NCBI GenBank assembly: GCA_012727415.1 | Contig: JAAYHI010000102.1 | Span: 1-9,883 of the forward strand | Source of the DNA: Bacillota bacterium | GTDB lineage: Bacteria > Bacillota > Proteinivoracia > UBA4975 | Direction of reading: 5' to 3' | Length of the DNA stretch: 9,883 bases | Shown here: one piece after another, positions 1 to 5,652 of the stretch | How the letters are laid out: every line of letters starts with the position of its first letter | How positions within the stretch are numbered: the stretch's first letter is position 1 | Notes under the pieces: model-generated | Database searches by the model: none | Told to the model about the DNA's origin: nothing | The model's input: the letters and a program-made list of their open reading frames with translations, nothing else | Made by a program: the position numbers and the translations under genes

Positions 1-941
1 GCGTTGTAAATGTTGTGCAGGCCAAGAACCTTGAGCTTAAATGCCAAATTACAGGGGGAGAGGGTAAAGTTACGGGAAACGACAGGTTCAGGAATTATAT
101 AGCGAAAGCTGCCGGAACCAGTACTTAGATCAATATCCTCAACCTGAATGTGGGCGGGATTGCCCTTGAGGCTGTAAGTAATGTAATCTGCCTGGGTTTG
201 GTGACACAGTTCCAGGATTAAGGGCTCATCGCCATTGAGAATTGCCGTGGAAGCAGGAGAAAGGTTTTTCACCAGCTTTGTCTTGTGCTGCCAGTACTTT
301 TCAAAGCTGCCGTGGAAATCGATATGCTCGCGGGTGACATTGTTAAAGGTGACAATATTAAAATCGATGCCATGGACGCGATGCAGTTCCAGGCCAGCTG
401 ATGACACTTCCATAGTCACGTGGGAACAGCCATTGTCCCGCATTCTGGCGAGAATCTCAAACAGTTCTCGGGAGTTAGGGGTTGTCAAGCCTGCTCCTTG
501 AGTGACACGGCCGTCTTTGACGACGACAGTGCCAATAAGCCCTGTTACAGGATAATGCCTGGAAAGAACGCTGTCAATCATAAAAGAAGTGGTAGTTTTT
601 CCATTGGAAGCTGTTACCCCGATAATTTTCATGTTTTTTCCGGGATAGCCAAACCAGGCATTGCTGAGTTTGGCCAGGGCTATGCGGGAATCAGGGACAA
701 TAAAAAGGGGAACCTCAGCAGTTACTCGCCTTTCGGCGATAACAGCTGCGGCTCCCTGTGCTATAGCTTGGCCAATGTAATCGTGACCGTCAAACTCATA
801 CCCTTTTATTGCCACGAAGATGTTGCCCGGCTTTACCTGGGATGAGTTGTCGCTGATGCCGGTGATTTTTAATTTTGGAATGGGAGGTATGGGTTCGAAA
901 ACCTCCAACAGAGACAGCAGGTCGGCAAGGTAAGTCGCCAT
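1..941 (-). CDS. murE: MurE-type Mur ligase (UDP-MurNAc-tripeptide synthetase), C-terminal part outside window
   Basis: Cytoplasmic ATP-dependent ligase that adds the third amino acid to UDP-MurNAc-L-Ala-D-Glu in peptidoglycan synthesis. The 313 visible residues cover the N-terminal substrate domain and the central ATPase domain. The ATP loop is GVTASNGKTTT (residues 108-118), followed by GLTTPNS, MEVSSAG (around 177-183), FNNVTREHIDFHG and YWQHKTKL. K220 of that last motif sits where the carbamylated lysine of Mur ligases lies. The frame ends at GLHNIYNA, the border with the C-terminal domain. The start is ATG at 941 with GGAGG seven bases upstream. Two motifs deviate from the common MurE forms: ASN for GTN in the ATP loop, and SSA for SSH. 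The residues deciding diaminopimelate versus lysine are off-window, so the third amino acid is unknown. A second, specialised murE-like paralogue is possible. The frame is open throughout and shows no sign of decay. Confidence 0.88.
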   Translation of the reverse strand, partial: MATYLADLLSLLEVFEPIPPIPKLKITGISDNSSQVKPGNIFVAIKGYEFDGHDYIGQAIAQGAAAVIAERRVTAEVPLFIVPDSRIALAKLSNAWFGYPGKNMKIIGVTASNGKTTTSFMIDSVLSRHYPVTGLIGTVVVKDGRVTQGAGLTTPNSRELFEILARMRDNGCSHVTMEVSSAGLELHRVHGIDFNIVTFNNVTREHIDFHGSFEKYWQHKTKLVKNLSPASTAILNGDEPLILELCHQTQADYITYSLKGNPAHIQVEDIDLSTGSGSFRYIIPEPVVSRNFTLSPCNLAFKLKVLGLHNIYN

Positions 942-996
942 TTAACAACCTCCGGTAATTAATCGAAGGGCGATTCTAAAATTATGCCGAGTATTC

Positions 997-1242
997 TTAG
1001 TTGACAGGGGGACCTTTTAAGGCTCGGAGCTGTTCGAAAAACCTCTGCCAAATCTCCTTGTTAAAGATATTGGTGCCTGGAGTTTTTGTAATAAATTCGT
1101 AGCCTAAAGCGAGGCCAATAACAAGAGCAAGGATTAAAAGGGCAGGAATCCAAGCGACCTTTAATACTTTTATGAGGATTTTTAGTGCCTTTTGAGCTGT
1201 ATCTGGCGATTTAGTTTTTGGGACAGGACTTTCCGTAGTCAT
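997..1242 (-). CDS. Small single-pass membrane protein, EpuA-like
   Basis: An 81-residue protein of unproven function. A polar, lysine-rich N-terminus (1-29) is followed by one hydrophobic segment (about 31-51, AWIPALLILALVIGLALGY). A short tail then carries G-N-x-F and W-Q-x-x-F-E. The combination of membrane helix, GY, a G.N.F stretch and WQ..F resembles the EpuA family, which is often labelled 'RNA polymerase subunit beta' in databases only because of gene neighbourhood. The family assignment is from memory of the pattern. The start is ATG at 1242 with GGAGGG about 13 bases upstream, rather far. The gene lies 55 bases ahead of the Mur ligase in the same direction, so the two are probably co-transcribed and a cell-envelope connection is plausible. 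N-in/C-out topology is inferred from the basic N-terminus. Confidence 0.65.
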   Translation of the reverse strand: MTTESPVPKTKSPDTAQKALKILIKVLKVAWIPALLILALVIGLALGYEFITKTPGTNIFNKEIWQRFFEQLRALKGPPVN

Positions 1243-1280
1243 AATATCTTTATTCCCTCCTTCGCCCTTAATATTACTAT

Positions 1281-1309
1281 ATTGTAACCCCGAAATCCAG
1301 ATATACTAA
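1281..1309 (-). promoter_or_regulatory. Candidate sigma-A promoter for the EpuA-like/murE transcript
   Basis: On the minus strand TACAAT (1286-1281) serves as a possible -10 and TTAGTA (1309-1304) as a weak -35, separated by 17 bases. It lies just beyond the spore-gene terminator and about 40 bases before the EpuA-like start. The -10 matches consensus well but the -35 is poor, so this is tentative. Confidence 0.3.
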
Positions 1310-1331
1310 AAAAGACGCCAGTGGCGTCTTT
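1308..1331 (-). terminator. Intrinsic terminator of the spore-protein gene
   Basis: Read on the minus strand, AAAGACGCC pairs with GGCGTCTTT around an ACT loop (nine base pairs), and the stem runs on into further T residues (TTTTTT in total). It begins 8 bases after the spore-protein stop codon, separating that gene from the EpuA-like/murE pair. Confidence 0.85.
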
Positions 1332-1338
1332 ACAGTTG

Positions 1339-1566
1339 TTAAAGGTTGCTATTCTCCGCCATCATCTTTTGCGCATTTCTAATCATTATCTTAACCATAT
1401 TGCCGCCGATTCTTCCCCCGATTTGGCCAACTTCCCGGGTGGTCATATTCGCCCAGCCCTGAGTGTTGATTTTATTGCTAAGGCCAAGTTCGTCTGCAAT
1501 CTCATATTTAAATTGATCAAGAAGCTTAGGATCAATAAGATTTTTGCTGCGATTGTTTCTCGCCAA
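1339..1566 (-). CDS. Alpha/beta-type small acid-soluble spore protein (SASP)
   Basis: DNA-binding protein that coats and protects DNA in the dormant spore and is degraded at germination. The 75-residue product has the two-helix layout of the family. Helix 1 contains KYEIADELG (residues 20-28), matching the germination-protease site, with expected cleavage between A24 and D25. Helix 2 contains GQIGGRIGGNMVKIMI, the conserved DNA-binding segment. TTG at 1566 is chosen as start because GGAGG lies seven bases upstream; an in-frame ATG at 1584 lies upstream of that Shine-Dalgarno sequence and has none of its own. It is monocistronic, with a terminator immediately downstream. Forespore sigma-G control is expected from the family, but no clear sigma-G promoter could be read upstream. 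This gene is the best evidence that the organism forms spores. Confidence 0.93.
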   Translation of the reverse strand: MARNNRSKNLIDPKLLDQFKYEIADELGLSNKINTQGWANMTTREVGQIGGRIGGNMVKIMIRNAQKMMAENSNL

Positions 1567-1677
1567 AGTCTCACCTCCCTGCATATATTTTTTGCTGCCG
1601 GGAAGCAGACTATGTTATTAGAAATGTGGTGCTGCTGGCCATATAAGAGATTGAGTCCAAGGTCTGTTAAGAAATTT

Positions 1678-1706
1678 TTGCAAAAACAAATGTCCCTTAT
1701 TAGTAT
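1678..1706 (+). promoter_or_regulatory. Candidate sigma-A promoter for deoC in the divergent intergenic region
   Basis: TTGCAA (1678-1683) and TAGTAT (1701-1706) are spaced by 17 bases, each matching four of six consensus positions. The -35 overlaps a perfect 12-base palindrome TTTTTGCAAAAA (1675-1686), which could be an operator or merely AT-rich sequence. Transcription would give a leader of roughly 120 bases before deoC. Apart from this, 1567-1830 holds no convincing gene; the open frames there have no family signal. Confidence 0.3.
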
Positions 1707-1830
1707 TTGCGACCCCAAAGAAAATAAATTTCCAAAAGGATTTCTCTCGCAGCAAGACGAATAAAGGAAGTAAGCTAAAGGTTTCCGGTATGTTTCCATT
1801 TTTTAAAAATAGAAAAAGGGGTTGAAACCA

Positions 1831-2493
1831 GTGACAAGTATTGCGAAATATATCGACTATACTCTCTTAAAGCCCACTGCAGTGGCGGCAGATATTGAAA
1901 ACATGTGCAGGGAGGCCCTGGAATATAAATTTGCTTCCATCTGCATTCAGCCCGTCTTTGTTAAACTATGCGCCTCGTTGCTGGCGGGGTCAGGAGTGGG
2001 AGTTACAACTGTTATCGGCTTTCCCTTTGGGGCAACAAAGCCAGAGACCAAGGCCTTTGAAGCCGCCCAGGCTGTTGCCGACGGTGCCACTGAGGTGGAC
2101 ATGGTGATGAATATCGGGGAGATGCTGTCGGGGAACCTGGCGGCAGTTCAGGAGGACATTGAGGCTGTAGTTGAAGCTGTTAAAGGCCGGGCAATTGTCA
2201 AGGTAATCATCGAGACCGCCTATTTGAGCCCTGAGCAGATTGCCGCCGCCAGTAAAATTGTCAAGGCGGCGGGGGCCGACTTTGTCAAGACTTCCACCGG
2301 CTATGCCCCCAGCGGCGCCAAAGTGGAAGATATCAGGATTATCCGGGAAGCCGTAGGCCCTGACTTTGGCATCAAGGCCTCGGGTGGCGTTTCCAGCTAC
2401 CAGACTGCTGTGGAAATGATGGCAGCCGGGGCGACGAGATTTGGCGCCAGTGCAGGGGTAAAAATCGTGGAGGAAGAACAGGCCTCGCGGTAA
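1831..2493 (+). CDS. deoC: Deoxyribose-phosphate aldolase
   Basis: Cytoplasmic class I aldolase that splits 2-deoxyribose 5-phosphate into glyceraldehyde 3-phosphate and acetaldehyde, in deoxynucleoside catabolism. The 220 residues span the whole TIM-barrel family. Visible landmarks are DYTLLKPTA near the N-terminus, VIGFPFG, EVDMV with catalytic D90, VKVIIET, VKTSTGY with the Schiff-base lysine K153, and IKASGGV with the second active-site lysine K182. GTG at 1831 is preferred because AAAGGGG lies about nine bases upstream; TTG at 1822 directly abuts that site and would add three residues. The gene stands alone between a divergent spore gene and the primosome operon, without the usual phosphopentomutase or nucleoside phosphorylase partners. 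DYT replaces the more common DHT, a mild variation. Confidence 0.96.
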   Translation: MTSIAKYIDYTLLKPTAVAADIENMCREALEYKFASICIQPVFVKLCASLLAGSGVGVTTVIGFPFGATKPETKAFEAAQAVADGATEVDMVMNIGEMLSGNLAAVQEDIEAVVEAVKGRAIVKVIIETAYLSPEQIAAASKIVKAAGADFVKTSTGYAPSGAKVEDIRIIREAVGPDFGIKASGGVSSYQTAVEMMAAGATRFGASAGVKIVEEEQASR

Positions 2494-2512
2494 TAATACA
2501 ATGGCACGGCCG

Positions 2513-2533
2513 GTTGCGCAGCAATTCTTTTTT
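2513..2533 (+). terminator. Weak terminator after deoC
   Basis: A short stem GTTGC/GCAAT (one G-T pair) around a GCA loop is followed by TTCTTTTTT. The stem is weak, so this may be a leaky terminator or chance; the T tract and the position 20 bases after the deoC stop support it. Confidence 0.35.
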
Positions 2534-2553
2534 GCAGACATCTATGGTAGAAT
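2525..2553 (+). promoter_or_regulatory. Candidate extended -10 promoter of the amidase/primosome operon
   Basis: TAGAAT at 2548-2553 is preceded by TGG, forming an extended -10 (TGnTAnAAT). The matching -35 position at 17-base spacing reads TTCTTT, which is weak. It would start transcription about 25 bases before the amidase ATG and is the only plausible promoter ahead of the five-gene run. Confidence 0.35.
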
Positions 2554-2584
2554 GATGTATGGGATGTGATAATAGGTGTACTAT

Positions 2585-3628
2585 ATGCGCTACTCTAAGA
2601 AAAAAAAGAGGAAAAAAAGGCGTACCTTTTTTTTAACTTTCGCCTTGGTCTGTATGGGGCTGTCTGTTGCCATGGCATTCAGTATGGGCAAGCAAGCTGA
2701 TGCCCCTGCCATACTTAACAGCAAGGCGGCAAATACAGCGCTGCCCCTGATTTCGATACATCGGCAGCGGCATCTTCGGATATATATAAATGTTCCCATT
2801 GGCGAAGATGACTCCTGGCGGGTGCAGAACAACATATTGGAACTGACCTTGTCCCACGCCGACGCTTCCGCTGCCTTCCCGGCTGAGGAACAGCCCTTGG
2901 ACCAGCACATTGGTTTTCGCAGGCAAGGGGGGAGGGTAGTTGTCGAGCTGGAGCTGGACAAGCTGCCTCCTGTTTTTTACTTCATGAAAACTGAAACCGG
3001 CTATGCCATTAAGTGGCTGGACGCGGGCCTGGCGGGAAAACGCATTGCCATTGACCCCGGCCATGGGGGCCATGACCCCGGGGCGATAGGACAATACCTC
3101 CGCCTCGAGGAAAAAACCGTTACCCTGGCCATCGCCCTTGAATTGAAAGCAATGTTGGAACAGGCCGGGGCCGAGGTCTTTATGACTCGCTCGACCGACA
3201 CCATCGTCGACACGACCCTCCAACCGGGCAGACATATTGGCCCCGATCTCTGGAAGCGCTATGAGCTGGTCAGCGAATATTCTCCTGACTTCTTTATTTC
3301 TGTGCACAATAACTCCTGGTCTGACAGATTTGCCTACGGCATTGAAACCTATTATAATCCCAACTCCCTGAACGCCTATCACAGCAAAAGAGCGGCAAAG
3401 GCGGTCCAGGATGAGCTTATCAGGGAATTACAGCGCTATAATCGGGGCATAAAGCGGAAGAACGATGCGGTATTGCAGGTGGATGCGCCAGCTGTTCTGG
3501 CGGAGATTCTTTTTATCAGCAATAAGGAGGAAGAAGCAATGCTGGCCGCCCCTGACTTTGCGGGCCGGGCAGCAATAGCACTGTATGAAGGCATTGCCGC
3601 TTACTTTCTCGATCCTGGAGGTGAATAG
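2585..3628 (+). CDS. Membrane-anchored N-acetylmuramoyl-L-alanine amidase (Amidase_3)
   Basis: Zinc amidase that cuts the bond between MurNAc and L-alanine of the peptide stem, acting outside the membrane. The N-terminus is strongly basic (residues 4-13, mostly K/R), followed by a hydrophobic segment (about 14-33) that acts as signal or anchor. A beta-rich stretch (about 55-145) resembles an AMIN-type wall-targeting domain. The Amidase_3 domain runs from about 152 to the end. Zinc ligands are H160 in DPGHGGHDPGA, E176 in LEEK and H241 in SVHNN; E307 in AEILFISN is the catalytic glutamate. The ATG at 2585 has AGGTG six bases upstream; a GTG at 2576 in the same frame would add three residues. 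It is the first gene of the run, three bases before the next. CwlD-like spore-cortex or cell-separation roles are both possible. It is about 110 residues longer than Bacillus CwlD because of the N-terminal domain. Confidence 0.9.
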   Translation: MRYSKKKKRKKRRTFFLTFALVCMGLSVAMAFSMGKQADAPAILNSKAANTALPLISIHRQRHLRIYINVPIGEDDSWRVQNNILELTLSHADASAAFPAEEQPLDQHIGFRRQGGRVVVELELDKLPPVFYFMKTETGYAIKWLDAGLAGKRIAIDPGHGGHDPGAIGQYLRLEEKTVTLAIALELKAMLEQAGAEVFMTRSTDTIVDTTLQPGRHIGPDLWKRYELVSEYSPDFFISVHNNSWSDRFAYGIETYYNPNSLNAYHSKRAAKAVQDELIRELQRYNRGIKRKNDAVLQVDAPAVLAEILFISNKEEEAMLAAPDFAGRAAIALYEGIAAYFLDPGGE

Positions 3629-3634
3629 GCCCTG
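3617..3634 (+). promoter_or_regulatory. Ribosome binding site deciding a non-AUG (CTG) start
   Basis: GGAGGTGA at 3617-3624 lies seven bases before CTG at 3632. The frame opened by this CTG contains the conserved N-terminal residues of the DnaB/DnaD family before its first ATG at 3722, and it has no ATG, GTG or TTG between the stop at 3626-3628 and 3722. No comparable Shine-Dalgarno sequence precedes the ATG at 3722. Confidence 0.6.
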
Positions 3635-4669
3635 AAAATTTCCCTTCAAGGCAGCATTCAGCTGACGACAATTCCACCAGAACTGATCGAGATCTATCAG
3701 CCGATAATTGGCTTTGAGGCCATGGCTGTGTGGATTAATCTCTACCATGCTGTCGTCAACGGCCATAGCTTTACCGAAAGCGACATTCAGCAGCAGATGA
3801 ATATCACCCAGAGGAGCTTTAAGTTAGCCCTGAACACCCTTGTCAAGTATGGCTTGTTGCTTAAGGACAACAGGGAATTCATCATAATTCTTCCAACCAT
3901 GGCCGACTTGCAGGAGAAGATCAACAGCAATGCCTTTGCCTATGAGCAGGAGCGCAGGTTTGTTACTTTGTTGGAAACCTTTCACCTGAAAAGAGGACAG
4001 GCTCCCAGCCAGGTTGAGGTTGCCGCTGCCAATTCCGATGCTAACCAGCTCACGCCGCAAGTAGCAGATGAGTTTGCCACCAGATTCATTACCGAGTGCA
4101 ATTTCCGCCCCAGCCGCCAATTGCGGGATCGCTTTGACGATTGGTTTTCCCAGATTCAAGACCAGCGCCTGCTGGAAGAGCTGCTGGAAAGAACCAAGCA
4201 CAAAATCGATATGGACGGTATCAAGGGAGGCTGTCCCAGCCGCTACACCGACAAAATAGTGAGTCAATGGGTTACCCAGGGGATAAAATCCTACGAGGAC
4301 CTCCTTCGCCTGGACAAGGAATTTCAAGCCCGTTGCCAATTCCACCGGGCGGTGGAAAAAGAGCTGGGACGGGGGTACAATACCTTGACCCCGGCAGAAA
4401 AAGAAGTAATTGATAAATGGGCCGCCCAGGTGGAAAGCCCGGCGCAACTTGCCTCCCTGGTGAGAGAGGCAATCCTTTCCGGCGATTACCAGGGCAAGGG
4501 CGCGCCAACCCTGGGCTTTATCGATGACTGGCTTGAAGGAAAAAACCGTAAAACGCAAGGAGAAACACGGAAAAAGGGATTTACCCATGAACATAAAATA
4601 TCTGACCTGGAGAAGCTGGTGCAGCGCAAGACGATGAAAGGTCTGGAGGATGAGGTCAATGAGGGATGA
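3632..4669 (+). CDS. DnaB/DnaD-family primosomal protein (helicase co-loader)
   Basis: Cytoplasmic replication-initiation protein of the Bacillota DnaB/DnaD family, which remodels DNA and helps the DnaI loader place the replicative helicase. From the CTG start it has 345 residues. A winged-helix N-terminal domain (about 15-100) begins PPELIEIYQPIIGFEA, comparable to the LYQPLIG stretch near the start of Bacillus subtilis DnaB. A first DnaD-type C-domain includes YTDKIVSQW, the Y-x3-I-x3-W signature (Y205, I209, W213). A second follows (about 240-305), with LTPAEKEVIDKWA and ending FIDDW (W300). One N-domain plus two C-domains fits DnaB better than DnaD, but the protein is shorter than the roughly 470-residue Bacillus DnaB. 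It lies 3 bases after the amidase gene and overlaps the loader gene by 11 bases, so translation is coupled. Starting at ATG 3722 would remove the first 30 residues, which include conserved family sequence. Confidence 0.85.
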   Translation: MKISLQGSIQLTTIPPELIEIYQPIIGFEAMAVWINLYHAVVNGHSFTESDIQQQMNITQRSFKLALNTLVKYGLLLKDNREFIIILPTMADLQEKINSNAFAYEQERRFVTLLETFHLKRGQAPSQVEVAAANSDANQLTPQVADEFATRFITECNFRPSRQLRDRFDDWFSQIQDQRLLEELLERTKHKIDMDGIKGGCPSRYTDKIVSQWVTQGIKSYEDLLRLDKEFQARCQFHRAVEKELGRGYNTLTPAEKEVIDKWAAQVESPAQLASLVREAILSGDYQGKGAPTLGFIDDWLEGKNRKTQGETRKKGFTHEHKISDLEKLVQRKTMKGLEDEVNEG

Positions 4670-5639
4670 ACTTTCCCACATCCGCAACCAGGAGGATGAG
4701 GAGCGCAAAATTATTCTTGCAGAACATAAAAAGTATATGGACAACCTGTTTGCCCGCTATCCTCAGCTGAAAGAAAATTTCGAGCGGGCAGATGATGTCC
4801 TCAAGCAGATCATCAGCGCGACTTTCCGCAAGTTCAAAGGGGAATCCCTGGAGGAGGGCATTGTCGCCCTGGAAACCCGCCTGGACGAGCTGATGGCAGA
4901 AAGGCGGTCCCTGCTCAAGGAATACAATATTGATCCCTTATCCCTGCAGCCAAGGTGGAACTGTGAACTTTGTCAGGATACCGGCATGATTAGTAAAGAG
5001 GGCTTGTACTTTGCCTGCCCCTGTGCCCAGGAGAAGCGGATCCGGCTGTATCGCAAACATGCCAATTTACCTTCGCGCATCGCCAATGCCACTTTTGCCG
5101 CTGCAAATTTTGACCTCTACCAGCCGGAATTTCGCGAGCAGGCGAAACAGAATTATGCCTATGTGCAAAGGTTTTGCGAGCACCTAAAAAGGGATTCTGG
5201 CCAGGGGTTGTTTATACATGGCACCACCGGCTCGGGAAAATCCTTTCTCTTGGGCTGTATAGCCAACTATCTCCTTGAACATATGTCAGTACGCTACCTG
5301 GTCTATGCAGATTTTCTCGATTCCCTGCGGGCCACCTTTAACCGGGAGGCGGAGCAGTCGGAACAGCAGCTGGTGGATGAGGTCAAAAATGTCGATCTGC
5401 TGCTGCTGGACGACCTGGGGCTGGAGAAGCCCACGGAATTCTCCCTCAAGAACCTGGCGCAAATAATTGATTACCGCTACCGCAATCTCAAGCCCCTGGT
5501 GGTGACTTCCAACTTTACCCTTCCGGAACTGGTCCGCCGCTTTCAGACGGATTTATATGGGGAACGGATTGTGTGGCGGTTGGGGGAAATGTGTTCCAAC
5601 ATCTTGGAGCTTAAGGGCAATCTGCGCATGATCCTATAG
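4659..5639 (+). CDS. dnaI: DnaI/DnaC-type AAA+ helicase loader
   Basis: Cytoplasmic ATPase that loads the ring helicase onto DNA. The 326-residue product matches the usual DnaI length. A charged helical N-terminus (1-90) precedes a four-cysteine zinc site (C102, C105, C120, C122) like that of the DnaI helicase-binding domain. The AAA+ core has Walker A GTTGSGKS (188-195), Walker B VDLLLLDD (D251, D252), sensor 1 in VVTSN (283-285), and an ERIVWRL box with R307 at the arginine-finger position. ATG at 4659 is preferred over the in-frame ATG at 4650 because GGAGG at 4645-4649 is nine bases from the former and directly abuts the latter. It overlaps the co-loader gene by 11 bases and lies 13 bases before the primase-helicase gene, which should therefore be its client. 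Confidence 0.92.
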   Translation: MRDELSHIRNQEDEERKIILAEHKKYMDNLFARYPQLKENFERADDVLKQIISATFRKFKGESLEEGIVALETRLDELMAERRSLLKEYNIDPLSLQPRWNCELCQDTGMISKEGLYFACPCAQEKRIRLYRKHANLPSRIANATFAAANFDLYQPEFREQAKQNYAYVQRFCEHLKRDSGQGLFIHGTTGSGKSFLLGCIANYLLEHMSVRYLVYADFLDSLRATFNREAEQSEQQLVDEVKNVDLLLLDDLGLEKPTEFSLKNLAQIIDYRYRNLKPLVVTSNFTLPELVRRFQTDLYGERIVWRLGEMCSNILELKGNLRMIL

Positions 5640-5652
5640 AGGAGGGGAAGGG

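Noticed and set aside
235..845. Plus-strand open frames of 88 and 141 residues
   Set aside because: They are antisense to the continuous Mur ligase frame, which has every expected motif.
1321..1764. 147-residue plus-strand open frame across the spore-protein gene
   Set aside because: It lies antisense to a clear alpha/beta SASP and starts inside that gene's terminator.
1443..1799. 118-residue open frame on the minus strand upstream of and overlapping the spore-protein gene
   Set aside because: It overlaps the well-supported spore gene in another frame, has a cysteine-rich composition without family signal, and occupies the promoter region.
2494..2584. T-box or other riboswitch ahead of the operon containing asnS
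   Set aside because: The gap is about 90 bases, without a T-box sequence or room for the specifier and antiterminator stems.
3722..4669. ATG at 3722 as the true start of the DnaB/DnaD-family gene
   Set aside because: No adequate ribosome binding site precedes it and the frame upstream encodes conserved N-terminal family residues back to CTG 3632.
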